Assembly: GCA_009692615.1 (NCBI GenBank)
Contig: SHYW01000002.1
Location: 1-64,000, forward strand
From: Deltaproteobacteria bacterium
Lineage (GTDB): Bacteria; Desulfobacterota; Binatia; UBA9968
Reading direction: 5' to 3'
Length of the DNA: 64,000 nucleotides
Below the pieces are notes generated by a model. That model was not told the origin of the DNA. It did not search any database and saw only the letters and a program-made list of their open reading frames with translations. Numbering within the stretch: the first letter of the stretch is position 1; each line of letters opens with the position of its first letter. Position numbers and translations under genes: made by a program. This document shows positions 22,073 to 30,960 of this stretch, piece by piece.

Positions 22073-23632
22073 TTATTCCGATCTCACCGCAGCCTCGGCA
22101 CAGCGCTCGCCATCCATGGCCGCTGAGACGATGCCGCCAGCATAACCCGCGCCTTCGCCGCAGGGAAATAAATTCGCAATCTGTGGATGCTGTAAACTCA
22201 CTTTGTCGCGGGGGATGCGCACTGGCGAAGAGGTGCGGCTTTCGACGCCGATGATCTGCGCGTCGTTGGTTAGGTAGCCTGGCATTTTTTGTCCGAAGCT
22301 TTGAAATCCCTGACGCAGCGCATCGGTGATAAATGGCGGCAGGAATGCGCGCATGTCCGCGGCAATTAGTCCGGGATGGTATGAGGTGTCGAGCGACGTG
22401 GAGGATTTTTTGTCGTTAACGAAATCGACCAAGCGCTGCGCCGGCGCGACTTGCGACTTGCCGGCGACGTCCCAAGCATTTCGTTCGACTTCCGCCTGAA
22501 ACTCCATGGCGGCGAGAGCGCCGAAGCGCTGGAGATGCTGGTAATCGTTCTCATCGACGGCGACGACGATGCCGGAGTTGGCGAAGCGGGCATTTCTTTG
22601 CGACGGGCTCATGCCGTTGACGACCAACTCGCCCGGCGCAGTCGCCGCCGGCACGATGAAGCCGCCGGGGCACATGCAAAACGAGAAGACGCCTTTGGCT
22701 TTGCCATCGATCTTCGCCTGATGCACCAGCGCGTAGGCCGCGGCGGGTAAATACGCGCCGCGTTCGTCCTGGCAGTGGTATTGAATGCTGTCGATCAGGC
22801 TTTGCCGATGCTCCACGCGCGCACCTAAGGCAAATGGCTTCGCTTCGATAAGAATCTTTTTATCGTTCAGTAAGCGAAATATATCGCGAGCGGAGTGGCC
22901 GGTGGCTAAAATCGTTGCCCGCCCTTCGATGACATCGCCATGCTGGGTGCGCACGCCTTTGATTTTGTTGCCGTCGAGCACGAAGTCTGTCACGCGGGTT
23001 TCGAAATGGACTTCTCCGCCCGCCTGTTTGATACTCTCGCGCAGTTCGGCGACGAGTTTGGGTAATTTATTCGTGCCGATGTGCGGATGAGCGTCGAAAA
23101 GAATGTCTTCCTTGGCGCCGTGGGCGACCAATATTTCCATGATGCGCTGAACGTCGCCGCGTTTCTTAGAGCGTGTGTATAATTTACCGTCGGAGTAAGT
23201 GCCCGCGCCGCCTTCGCCGAAGCAATAGTTGGAGTCGGGATTGACGACCTGTTCTTTATTGATGGCGGCGAGATCGTAGCGGCGCGCTTGCACGTCCTTG
23301 CCGCGTTCGAGCACGATCGGTTTGTAGCCCAATTCAATCAACCTTAGCGCGGCAAACAAACCGGCCGGGCCGGAACCGATAATGACGATTGGCTCTTTGT
23401 TATGTACCGAAGGATAATCTTTGGTACGTCGCGGCGGTATGTTGGCGCGCTCGACGATTTCATACTGGACGCGGACAACGATGTTACGGCCGCGCGCATC
23501 CACCGAACGTTTCACTGGCACGACCACCCGATTGCCGGCGCGGGTAATCGCCAGCTTCTTATACAAAGCCGGTATGAACAAAGCCTCGTCAAAAGCTTCC
23601 GCCGGTGTCAGAACCAATTCTTTGATGTTCAT
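22073..23632 (-). CDS. FAD-dependent dehydrogenase of the COG2509 family
   Basis: It is an uncharacterised conserved flavoprotein. The start is taken as ATG 23632 (MNIKELVLTPAEAF); a TTG at 23656 is an alternative. An N-terminal RNA-binding-like region is followed by the FAD motif IGSGPAGLFAALRLIELG, 'NYCFGEGGAGTYSDGKLYTR', 'ATGHSARDIF' and the C-terminal FAD-binding 'LFPCGEGAGYAGGIVSAAMDG'. The last motif ends eight or so residues before the stop, as usual. The physiological substrate of the family is not known to me. Confidence 0.9.
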   Translation of the reverse strand: MNIKELVLTPAEAFDEALFIPALYKKLAITRAGNRVVVPVKRSVDARGRNIVVRVQYEIVERANIPPRRTKDYPSVHNKEPIVIIGSGPAGLFAALRLIELGYKPIVLERGKDVQARRYDLAAINKEQVVNPDSNYCFGEGGAGTYSDGKLYTRSKKRGDVQRIMEILVAHGAKEDILFDAHPHIGTNKLPKLVAELRESIKQAGGEVHFETRVTDFVLDGNKIKGVRTQHGDVIEGRATILATGHSARDIFRLLNDKKILIEAKPFALGARVEHRQSLIDSIQYHCQDERGAYLPAAAYALVHQAKIDGKAKGVFSFCMCPGGFIVPAATAPGELVVNGMSPSQRNARFANSGIVVAVDENDYQHLQRFGALAAMEFQAEVERNAWDVAGKSQVAPAQRLVDFVNDKKSSTSLDTSYHPGLIAADMRAFLPPFITDALRQGFQSFGQKMPGYLTNDAQIIGVESRTSSPVRIPRDKVSLQHPQIANLFPCGEGAGYAGGIVSAAMDGERCAEAAVRSE

Positions 23633-23791
23633 ATTCGGAAGGTTTTTATCCTTCAATTATTTGCCGTAACTCTCGTCTGCACCATAATGATAGCAGCAGA
23701 TTCGCGATTCACGAAGAGCTTCGCTCGCGTTCACTCGGAGAGCGTTCTTATAGGCTTGCAGTGCGAGCCCGCACGGCTGTAGATTCCCGCC

Positions 23792-24622
23792 ATGGTCAAC
23801 CATTATGAAGTTGAAGAGCGAGATGTCGAGTATCAACACCTGGCGGGCAGGCCGTGGATGGCGCGCATCTATCAACCTCAAGGTAGCGGGCCGTTTCCAA
23901 CTATTGTCGATATTCACGGCGGTGCCTGGCACAACGGCGATCGGCTGAACAACGCCGGTGTCGACCGCGCTCTGGCGGCGCGGGGCATCGTCGTGGCGGC
24001 GATCGAGTTCCGCCAGCCGCCCGAAGCGGATTATCCGGCTTCGATTTGCGACGTGAATTTAGCGGCCCGCTGGCTCAAGGCTCATGCGGCAGAGTTTAAC
24101 GGCACGAGCAAAATCGGCGCCTACGGCAATTCCAGTGGCGGTCATCAAGTGGTGCTCAGCGCGCTGCGGCCGCGCCACGCGGCGTATTCATCGCTGCCGC
24201 TGGCGAATCATCCTGAGCTTGATGCGAGCATCGCTTACGTGATTGCGGCGTGGCCAGTGATCTGTCCATTGTATCGTTTTCGCTACGCCAAAGAGATCAA
24301 CAACCAGGGACACATCCAGGCGCACATAGACTACTGGCGCACGGAAGCGGCGATGGCCGAAGGCAGTCCGCAGACGATTATTGATAGCGACGAGCGGATC
24401 GAATTGCCGCCGATTTTGTTCTTGCTCAAGGCCAACGACAAAAATCATCCGCTGGCAATGCAAGAGCAGTTCATCGCGTCCTATCGCAAACGCGGCGGAC
24501 CGATCGACGTGCAGACTTTCGACGGCCTGCCGGAGCACCGCATGGTGCCATCGCCAAGCCAGCCGGAAACGATACGTTTCATCGACATCGTCAGTGCATT
24601 CATCTTTGCTCGATGCGTTTGA
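23792..24622 (+). CDS. Alpha/beta hydrolase (esterase/lipase-like), 3' end at a rearrangement junction
   Basis: It has 276 residues. The oxyanion-hole motif HGGAWHNGD, nucleophile elbow G-N-S-S-G-G with Ser114, a late 'ANDKNHP' acid region and PEHRM histidine are consistent with a BD-FAE/acetyl-hydrolase type enzyme. The last residues and the stop codon (from about 24607) come from sequence homologous to the binding-protein gene at 27971, so the native C-terminus was lost at the duplication breakpoint. Probably only a few residues are affected, because all catalytic motifs are upstream. Confidence 0.85.
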   Translation: MVNHYEVEERDVEYQHLAGRPWMARIYQPQGSGPFPTIVDIHGGAWHNGDRLNNAGVDRALAARGIVVAAIEFRQPPEADYPASICDVNLAARWLKAHAAEFNGTSKIGAYGNSSGGHQVVLSALRPRHAAYSSLPLANHPELDASIAYVIAAWPVICPLYRFRYAKEINNQGHIQAHIDYWRTEAAMAEGSPQTIIDSDERIELPPILFLLKANDKNHPLAMQEQFIASYRKRGGPIDVQTFDGLPEHRMVPSPSQPETIRFIDIVSAFIFARCV

Positions 24623-25042
24623 CGATGGATGCGTCGAAGATCAAGTTCGGATCGGTTTGCTTGGCTTGGGGATATTGAAGCGAGAGAATATCCAAACCGC
24701 TCTTGATCACTGCCAGCGACGGCTGCGGTGACGCATCCATGGTATTCATCGTCGTCTGATAGGCTTCGTCGAGAACGTCGTCACTCGTGCCGCGCAGATA
24801 TTTTTTCCAAACCGCTAGGCTCTTTTCCTTATTCGATCGGAACAGCGCGCGGCCTTCCAAGATGATTTTCAAAACCTTCTCGAGCAAATCGGGAGTCTTG
24901 CCGATGGTTTGGCGCAAGGTCGTCACCGTGTTGTAGGGATAAACGATGCCGACGGTTTCGTAATTGACCAGTTCGCGAAAGCCCAGCTTGCGCGCCAGCG
25001 CCACCTGCGGACCAGAAAATGACGCGCCGTCGACGACGCCGC
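24600..25042 (-). pseudogene. 3' fragment of a duplicated binding-protein gene
   Basis: Sequence from about 24607 to 25042 is a near-identical copy of 28005-28443, the C-terminal third of the binding protein at 27971-28975 (for example 'VTTLRQTI', 'RSNKEKSLAVWKKYLRGTS'). It has a few substitutions (GKTPDLLEKV versus NKNPDLLDKV). The copy lacks the 5' two thirds and ends IEQR-stop instead of IEQSGFVDALNKK. It has no start or signal peptide and is a remnant of duplication. Confidence 0.9.
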
Positions 25043-25205
25043 GCGTGGCGCCGAAACCCCGCGTCGAGCGCTACGAGCGCGCCGAGTCCATCGGCTGGGC
25101 GCTGCCGATGGACGACACGAGCTTCCGCGTCTACGTCGCGGGCCGCGTGCGCGAGCTTGTGGCGCGCACATCGCGGGCTTATGATAAACCGTTGCTTTAC
25201 AACGC
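25043..25205 (+). pseudogene. Fragment resembling the C-terminus of a Rieske oxygenase large subunit
   Basis: The plus-strand frame reads RVERYERAESIGWALPMDD then TSFRVYVAGRVREL. This resembles the C-terminal catalytic-domain segment of phthalate-dioxygenase-like Rieske oxygenases (G-W-x-x-P-x-D-D-T-x-x-x). No start codon or remaining domain is present. It begins exactly where homology to the duplicated binding-protein gene stops. The identification rests on a short motif and is tentative. Confidence 0.4.
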
Positions 25206-25220
25206 TTCAAGGGGGATAGA

Positions 25221-26174
25221 ATGAAACGGATCGTATCGTTGATGCTTGGCTTGGTGTTCTTGGGTGGTTGCGCCGTCGCTAGCCTGGATGACTACAAGGA
25301 GCTCATACTCCCCGCGAGCCCCGTGACGGGCGCCGGAAAAAAGAACCTGACCGTGATTTTCATCGGCGTCTCGACGCTGCTGTTCGATGATGGTGAGACG
25401 GCCTTCATGACGGATGGATACTTTTCCCGCGTTGCGTATAATTCTCTAGCCAGGATCGAACCGGATCGCGATCGGATTGCCCGATCCCTGCAGCGTGCCA
25501 GCGTGAAGTCGCTCGCGGCCGTCATACCGACGCATACGCACTTCGATCATGCGCTCGATTCCCCGATTGTGGCGCAGCAAACCGGGGCGCTGCTGGTGGG
25601 TTCCAACTCAACCGCGAACATCGGCCGGGGATATGGATTTCCGGAACCTCGCATACGGACGGTCAAGAACGGCGAATCGCTGAGCTTCGGCCGTTTCAAG
25701 GTCACATTCGTGACCTCTAGGCACCTGCCGATCGATTTTGCCCTGGGCGAAATCACGTCGCCGCTTTCGGTCCCCGCGAGAGCAAGCGACTTCAAGATGG
25801 GCGACGTCTACTCGCTGCTGGTCGAGCACGACGGCCGCACGTTGCTGATCCAGGGCGGCGCGGGCTTCACCCCTGGCGCGTTGAAAGGCCGCAAGGCCGA
25901 CGTGGTGTATCTCGGGATAGGTGGCCTGGCGGAGCGCGATGACTCCTATCGGGATGCCTACTGGCGGGAAATCGTCCAGGCCGTGGGCGCGCGGCGGGTC
26001 GTGCCGATCCATTGGGACGACTTTTACGGATCTCTGGACCGGCCGCTGGTGCCGTTGCCGGGATTCGACCGGTCGATGGGATTCCTGCAGGCCCGCGGCA
26101 AGAAGGACGGCGTGGACATTCGCCTCCAGCTGGAATGGACGCCGGTTGACCCGTTTTCAGGTTTGCAGCGCTGA
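25221..26174 (+). CDS. Metallo-beta-lactamase-fold lipoprotein
   Basis: It has 317 residues. MKRIVSLMLGLVFLGGC is a lipoprotein signal with lipobox L-G-G-C at Cys17, so it is probably membrane-anchored in the periplasm. The MBL motif H-x-H-x-D-H is at H105, H107, D109 and H110 (THTHFDH). Later metal-site candidates are 'TSRHLPIDF' and a C-terminal 'PIHWDDFYG'. A strong AAGGGGGA ribosome binding site precedes ATG 25221. It lies within a segment foreign to both flanks, suggesting recent acquisition. The substrate is unknown; it resembles UlaG/RomA-type hydrolases more than beta-lactamases. Confidence 0.85.
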   Translation: MKRIVSLMLGLVFLGGCAVASLDDYKELILPASPVTGAGKKNLTVIFIGVSTLLFDDGETAFMTDGYFSRVAYNSLARIEPDRDRIARSLQRASVKSLAAVIPTHTHFDHALDSPIVAQQTGALLVGSNSTANIGRGYGFPEPRIRTVKNGESLSFGRFKVTFVTSRHLPIDFALGEITSPLSVPARASDFKMGDVYSLLVEHDGRTLLIQGGAGFTPGALKGRKADVVYLGIGGLAERDDSYRDAYWREIVQAVGARRVVPIHWDDFYGSLDRPLVPLPGFDRSMGFLQARGKKDGVDIRLQLEWTPVDPFSGLQR

Positions 26175-26280
26175 ATGGCGCAAGCGCACGGCCACGGAGT
26201 TCTACGACTTCCTGTTCAACCAGTCCAAGCAAATCCAGGCGGTGCTAGACACCGCCGCCAACGCGATCACGATTTTTTGA
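26175..26280 (+). pseudogene. Unidentified 3' coding remnant
   Basis: Directly after the MBL gene a plus-strand frame with protein-like composition (TATEFYDFLFNQSKQIQ, ending NAITIF-stop) runs to 26280 with no start codon of its own. It looks like the tail of a gene brought in with the same segment. I do not recognise the family. Confidence 0.25.
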
Positions 26281-26303
26281 TGCCGCCGCGCGGTGATGAT
26301 CAG

Positions 26304-26413
26304 TCAAGCACAACCGATACCTGACCGTGTTCTTTGCGAGTCGGCCTGACGGTGATCTCAGCGTCTTGGCCGAGCGCAATTAATTTGTGCCCACTTAATT
26401 TCGTGACCCGCAG
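26304..26413 (-). pseudogene. Unidentified short coding remnant
   Basis: A minus-strand frame without a start (LRVTKLSGHKLIALGQDAEI, ending VVLD-stop) fills the space between the foreign segment and the stop of the binding protein at 26415. It may be the end of a degraded gene. No family is assigned. Confidence 0.22.
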
Positions 26414-26414
26414 T

Positions 26415-27407
26415 TCATCTGTTGCCCAGCTCTTTTAATGCATCCTTCAAATAACTCTGATCCACGTATCTTGCCGGACTTGGCAGCGGTCCCTTGAGTT
26501 GACCCTGCTCGCCGTAGATTTGTATCAGGGTCTTAACGCCCTCGGTATTGATATCCGAGTCCGGGTACCAAATTCGATTCGCTGTATAGTATTCCCATCC
26601 CTTACGGGCGTGCGCCGGTTTAAGCTTCATTTCCTTGGTTAGAAAATCAATCGCCGGCTCCTTGTTTTCAAACACCCAACGCATCGCCATAACCATGCCC
26701 TTGACGAAACGGATTAACAGAGGCCGGTTGGCTTCCGCCCAGGAGCGCCGCACCGTCATCGCGGTGAGCTGATAGTTCGGCAATACGTCTCGATACCAGC
26801 CGATCACATTGAATCCCGCTTCTTCAGCGGCAAAATTAAGCGGTATCGCGAGCGGTGCCGCCGCGATCTGGCCGCTCGATAGCGCCGCGAAAAGATCGGC
26901 GGTTCCACCGACGTTGACCAGCTTGTAATCGCGCGGATATTCCAGTCCCTTTGATTTTAACACCTGTTTCAAGGGGAACGTGATGCCTGAGGTCAGGCTC
27001 TGACCGCCGATCGTCGCGCCGCGTAAATCTTCATAGCGTTTATAATTTTTCCCACCCATGATCGCGTGAGAGAGACCGTTGATTAAACCCACCACCATCA
27101 CCAGATCGATTCCGCGCTCGCTTACGTCCATCACCGCATCCGGAGTAGCGCCGCCAACGTAAACGGAGCCGGCGACAAGCGCTTGAACCGACGGAGGCGT
27201 ACCACGCAGGAGAATCACCTGAGCATCCAGACCCTGCTGGTCGAAGAAGCCGTGTTTCCAGGCGACCCAAAGAGGCCCATACCCCAGGGTCTTACTGGAC
27301 GCAGCAATCGGAAATTTCACTTTTTCCTGGGATCGACAGGGGAAAGACGAGAGCACTAAGAGCGAGGCTATAATGCTCAAGCTAACCCTAAGCCGGGATA
27401 ATCTCAT
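26415..27407 (-). CDS. NMT1/TauA-type periplasmic solute-binding protein
   Basis: It has 330 residues. A signal peptide (MRLSRLRVSLSIIASLLVLS, cleavage near CRSQ) is followed by 'GYGPLWVAWKHGFFDQQGLD', the superfamily's opening strand and helix. 'YEDLRGATIGGQSLTSG' is the second landmark. Ribosome binding site GAGGGAG precedes ATG 27407. No transport partners adjoin it. A 370-base region without genes lies upstream. Confidence 0.85.
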   Translation of the reverse strand: MRLSRLRVSLSIIASLLVLSSFPCRSQEKVKFPIAASSKTLGYGPLWVAWKHGFFDQQGLDAQVILLRGTPPSVQALVAGSVYVGGATPDAVMDVSERGIDLVMVVGLINGLSHAIMGGKNYKRYEDLRGATIGGQSLTSGITFPLKQVLKSKGLEYPRDYKLVNVGGTADLFAALSSGQIAAAPLAIPLNFAAEEAGFNVIGWYRDVLPNYQLTAMTVRRSWAEANRPLLIRFVKGMVMAMRWVFENKEPAIDFLTKEMKLKPAHARKGWEYYTANRIWYPDSDINTEGVKTLIQIYGEQGQLKGPLPSPARYVDQSYLKDALKELGNR

Positions 27408-27778
27408 GTGGCACGCTCCCTCGACGAGAGATCGATTAGCGCGAAGCGCTTACTTGTTTGGCTGAGTATTAAGCGTTCAGTTTACGAGGCGGAGCATATT
27501 AGGCCGGCAATTGGAATGTCAAGCAATCATTTCCGTGGAAATGAAACAATTAGGAGCGCACTGACACTGGGTTCTGACATAACAATCTTTCTTCTCGGAT
27601 CGACGGCGCGAGACCGAACGTGATTATAAAGTCTATTCGTCATTCGACTGAACAATTGCCCGAACGATTACGCATCAGGGCCGAAACGTGGGGCTGCTTG
27701 GTGCCGAGAATTGCGCCCGCTTCAACCTGTATGAGGCCGCAACTCATGATGATGCGGTAAATCGTCCGGAAAGCTCAC
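27408..27778. other. Gene-free stretch
   Basis: It lies between the start of the binding protein at 27407 and the amidohydrolase remnant ending at 27779. The open frames are short and not protein-like, and no hairpin, tRNA or recognised repeat was seen. It presumably contains the promoter of the minus-strand binding protein and sequence eroded during rearrangement. Confidence 0.5.
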
Positions 27779-27966
27779 CTACAGCCCGTAGAACCTGCGC
27801 GGATGATCTTCGACGATCTTGCGCGCCACCGCTGCCGGAATATCGCCGGTGGCGCCGCGCCGTTCGATCCCGTCTAACGCTTCGATCTCCGCCGACTGAC
27901 CGGCGTGGCTGTAGTCGGTGCCGATCATCACGCTCTCTTCGGTGCCGTCGCGCGGGAGATAGGTGA
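27779..27966 (-). pseudogene. 3' remnant of an amidohydrolase (amidohydrolase-2 family)
   Basis: The minus-strand frame ends at TAG 27781-27779 and reads ESVMIGTDYSHAGQSAEIEA near its start and KIVEDHPRRFYGL at its end. This matches the C-terminal 'IGSDYGHQDPSEE...KIFFDNPKLLYPL' layout of the intact amidohydrolase at 50457. About 60 residues remain; everything upstream has been replaced by the binding-protein gene, whose TAA at 27971 lies a few bases away. Confidence 0.7.
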
Positions 27967-27970
27967 AAAA

Positions 27971-28975
27971 TTATTTTTTGTTAAGCGCATCGACAAAGCC
28001 GCTCTGCTCGATGCGTTTGACGATAGAAGCGTCGAAGATCAAGTTCGGGTCGGTTTGCTTGGCTTGGGGATATTGCAACGACAAAATATCCAAACCGCTC
28101 TTGATCACTGCTAGCGACGGCTGCGGTGACGCATCCATGGTATTCATCGTCGTCTGATAGGCTTCGTCGAGCACGTCATCACTCGTTCCGCGCAAGTATT
28201 TTTTCCAAACCGCTAGGCTCTTTTCTTTATTCGAGCGGAACAGCGCGCGGCCTTCGAGGATGATTTTCAAAACCTTATCGAGCAGATCGGGATTCTTGTT
28301 GATGGTTTGGCGCAAGGTCGTGACCGTGTTGTAGGGATAAACGATGCCGACGGTTTCGTAATTGACCAGTTCGCGAAAGCCCAGCTTGCGCGCCAGCGCC
28401 ACCTGCGGACCAGAAAATGACGCGCCGTCGACGATGCCGCGCTCTAAAGCTTGCAGCGCCAGGGCGGGCTCGCCCACAGGTAAAATTTTCACGTCGCGAT
28501 CGGGTACGAGGTTTAACTTGGCGCGTAACACGTAGCGCGCCATGATGTCGCCCAGGGCGCCGGGCCGGCCCGAGCCGATGGTTTTTCCCTTCAAGTCCTC
28601 GGCGCTTTTGATCTCTGGTTTCGTGAACAAAACTCCGGGAACTTTGCTGCTGAAGGTCAGAATAATCACCTGGTCTTTGACGCCGAGGATATGCGACGTG
28701 AGCGCGCCGGTGCCGCTGGCGATGACGATCAGCGCTTCGTTGCCGATCAATAATTGCTGCGGTCGGGCGCGCCCGGCATAGACCGCTTTCAAATCGATGC
28801 CATATTTCTTGCCGATACGATCTTCGACGCCGATCCACAGCGGCACGTAGTCGCCGGAAAAAGACGAGTAGCCGACGGTGACGCTTTCAAGTTGCGCGGC
28901 GTGGCTGTGCGCGGCGCAAATTATCAGCGTGGCGAATAACCCAGCGACAAGTTGCGCGCGCCGATGGTTAAACAT
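27971..28975 (-). CDS. NMT1/TauA-type periplasmic solute-binding protein
   Basis: It has 334 residues. The signal peptide ends near AHSHAA; the mature start is 'VTVGYSSFSGDYVPLWIGVE'. 'KSAEDLKGKTIGSGRPGALG' is the mid-protein landmark, and the C-terminal 'SGFVDALNKK' is the usual family tail. Ribosome binding site GAGGAG lies six bases before ATG 28975. It follows the binding protein at 28998 after 22 bases, so two different binding proteins form one operon. Its 3' third was duplicated to 24600-25042. Confidence 0.87.
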   Translation of the reverse strand: MFNHRRAQLVAGLFATLIICAAHSHAAQLESVTVGYSSFSGDYVPLWIGVEDRIGKKYGIDLKAVYAGRARPQQLLIGNEALIVIASGTGALTSHILGVKDQVIILTFSSKVPGVLFTKPEIKSAEDLKGKTIGSGRPGALGDIMARYVLRAKLNLVPDRDVKILPVGEPALALQALERGIVDGASFSGPQVALARKLGFRELVNYETVGIVYPYNTVTTLRQTINKNPDLLDKVLKIILEGRALFRSNKEKSLAVWKKYLRGTSDDVLDEAYQTTMNTMDASPQPSLAVIKSGLDILSLQYPQAKQTDPNLIFDASIVKRIEQSGFVDALNKK

Positions 28976-28997
28976 TTTGGACTCCTCTCATGCAGGC

Positions 28998-30050
28998 TCA
29001 GCGAGTCTGGCCGTACAGTTGATCGATGGCGCCACTCTGTTCGAGCTCGCGGACGAAGCGGGCGTCGATGAATCCCTGCGGGTCGGCGCTCTTGGCGCGC
29101 GGGTCGCGCGCCGCGGCGAGGTCGAAGATGATCTGCACGGCGGCGGGTGTCGCGTAGGGAACCCTGGGAAACTGTTTGACGACGAAAGATTCGTAGGCGT
29201 CTTCCAACGCTTCGCGATCTTGGACGCGGAGATATTTCTGCATGATCTTCAACGCCGCTTCGCGGTTGGTCTTGGCGTAGTGGATCGCTTCGACGATGAC
29301 GCGGATCATGCGCCGGACGGTGTCCTCGTTCGCTTTGACGTAGGCGCGCCGGGTCACCAGGCCGCCTTGTAAAAATGGAATACCAAGTTCCACACCGTCG
29401 GCCAAGACGCGAAATCCCATGCGCCGGGCTTGCACGGTCTGCGGCGAGTCGAGCACCGTGGCGTCGACTTTTTTCGCTTCCATGGCCGCCAGGCGAGTGG
29501 ACGGACCGCCGCCGCCGGCCTGGATGATCTGCACGTCTTTATTCTCGTTGATGTTGAGCTTACGCAAAATTAATCGTAGTGCCCAGTCGGCGGCGGCGCC
29601 GAATCTGCTGATGGCGATCACTTTGCCGCGCAGATCCTCGGGGCGGCGAATTTCCGGGCGGGCGATCAGCTGATACGAATTCAGATTGCACCAGCCGGCG
29701 AGCATGACTAAATCCAGGCCGTTGAGATAAGGTCCGACGGCCAAGCCGCCGGACATGGTCGCCATGGGCGCCGCTCCGGCGGTGAGCGCTTGCACCGCCG
29801 GGGTGGAGTCGACATAGATCAATTCGGCATTCAAACCATGGCGCTCGAAGAGTCCGGCTTCGCGGGCGAACCAAGTGGCCGAGTTGGTCATCGTGAATTG
29901 GCTATAGATGACTTTAAGCCGCTCTTGAGCCTCAAGGCGCAGCGGAACGAAAGCGGCGAGCGCGCCAAGAATTGCGAACAGGTAAACTCGCTTATACCGA
30001 CGACGGCATATGTTTCGTATGATCAGCGCGGCAGCGGAACTAGTTTCCAC
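28998..30050 (-). CDS. NMT1/TauA-type periplasmic solute-binding protein
   Basis: It has 350 residues starting at GTG 30050, supported by an AGGAG six bases upstream. A basic N-terminus (RRRYKR) and hydrophobic core give a long signal peptide cut near LRLEAQ. 'SATWFAREAGLFERHGLNAE' and 'RPEDLRGKVIAISRFGAAAD' are family landmarks, and the tail is 'SGAIDQLYGQTR'. It is the first gene of a two-binding-protein operon. Confidence 0.86.
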   Translation of the reverse strand: METSSAAALIIRNICRRRYKRVYLFAILGALAAFVPLRLEAQERLKVIYSQFTMTNSATWFAREAGLFERHGLNAELIYVDSTPAVQALTAGAAPMATMSGGLAVGPYLNGLDLVMLAGWCNLNSYQLIARPEIRRPEDLRGKVIAISRFGAAADWALRLILRKLNINENKDVQIIQAGGGGPSTRLAAMEAKKVDATVLDSPQTVQARRMGFRVLADGVELGIPFLQGGLVTRRAYVKANEDTVRRMIRVIVEAIHYAKTNREAALKIMQKYLRVQDREALEDAYESFVVKQFPRVPYATPAAVQIIFDLAAARDPRAKSADPQGFIDARFVRELEQSGAIDQLYGQTR

Positions 30051-30242
30051 GCGTAGCTCCTGTAAGGATTTGACACCGGTCTACTCAAAGCTACGCGAGT
30101 TGCGCCTTGCGGGTCAAGAACTAAATCTCGGCGTGAACCGTTTGAAACTCGCGCTTAGCTGAAGTAAGCCAAACCAAGTGTTTGACGATAGCGCTCGGTG
30201 ACTTCAGGCGACCGTGCCGAGCGAAATTTTTGGAGGCAAACG

Positions 30243-30947
30243 ATGAAACTGATCGGATTGATCTCGCCCAATAGCAGCGACGAAACCTTGGCCGATGTTT
30301 ATAAAATTTTTCCCGACGGGATTCGCATCGAAGCGCGTACGTTGCACGTGAGTAATTATACCGACGATGAGTTTGCGCGCGCGGAGCAAACCTTTGTCGG
30401 CCTGGTGCGCGACTTGGCGCGCCAACCGTTGGATTTTCTCATGGTCACCGGTGAGCTGTTTCTGTCCTACAAAGGGCCGGGCTCGGACCGGGCAATTTTA
30501 AATCTGGTCAAACAAGTGACGCCGACTCCTGCTTCCACCGTGCTCACGGCGGTGACGCGCGGCTGTCAGAAGGTCGGACTCAAGCGCGTGGTGATGGCTT
30601 CACCGTTTCCCGCCGATCAAGACGAGCGGCTGGTAAAATTTCTCGCCCATGACGGCATCGAAGTGGTGGCGTGGCGCGGCCTCGGTTGTCCCAACGCCGA
30701 AGTAATTTGGCAGTTGGCGCCGGAGAGCGGTTATGATTTGTCGATGGAGCTGTTGCGCGAACATCCCGACGTCGACGGCGTCTACATGCCGTGCAATAAG
30801 TGGCGCACCGCGTCGGTCATCGAGCGCATTGAAAAAGATAGCGGCAAGCCGGTGGTGACCAACACCCAAGCGTGGACCTGGGAAGCGCTGCGGGCGATGG
30901 GGATGAAAGAAGCGATCCCCGGTTATGGCCACCTGTTAAATTCGTGA
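30243..30947 (+). CDS. Asp/Glu racemase superfamily protein (arylmalonate decarboxylase/maleate isomerase-like)
   Basis: It has 234 residues from ATG 30243, fixed by a TGGAGGC ribosome binding site; the frame is open 15 codons upstream. The fold is suggested by 'LIGLISPNSSDETL', 'TRGCQKVGLKRVVMASPFP' and 'DVDGVYMPCNKWRT'. Only the second catalytic cysteine (in MPCNKWR) is present. The first, usually in a G-C-T/S loop, is replaced by the V-T-G-E loop, as in arylmalonate decarboxylase, where a glycine takes that place. A decarboxylase or isomerase of a small dicarboxylate is the likeliest role. Confidence 0.7.
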   Translation: MKLIGLISPNSSDETLADVYKIFPDGIRIEARTLHVSNYTDDEFARAEQTFVGLVRDLARQPLDFLMVTGELFLSYKGPGSDRAILNLVKQVTPTPASTVLTAVTRGCQKVGLKRVVMASPFPADQDERLVKFLAHDGIEVVAWRGLGCPNAEVIWQLAPESGYDLSMELLREHPDVDGVYMPCNKWRTASVIERIEKDSGKPVVTNTQAWTWEALRAMGMKEAIPGYGHLLNS

Positions 30948-30960
30948 TCTGGTTTTAACA

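Noticed and set aside
24964-25224. A plus-strand open frame across the duplication junction
   Set aside because: The first part is antisense to the duplicated binding-protein fragment and the second part is a headless oxygenase-like scrap, so it is a junction artefact and not one gene.
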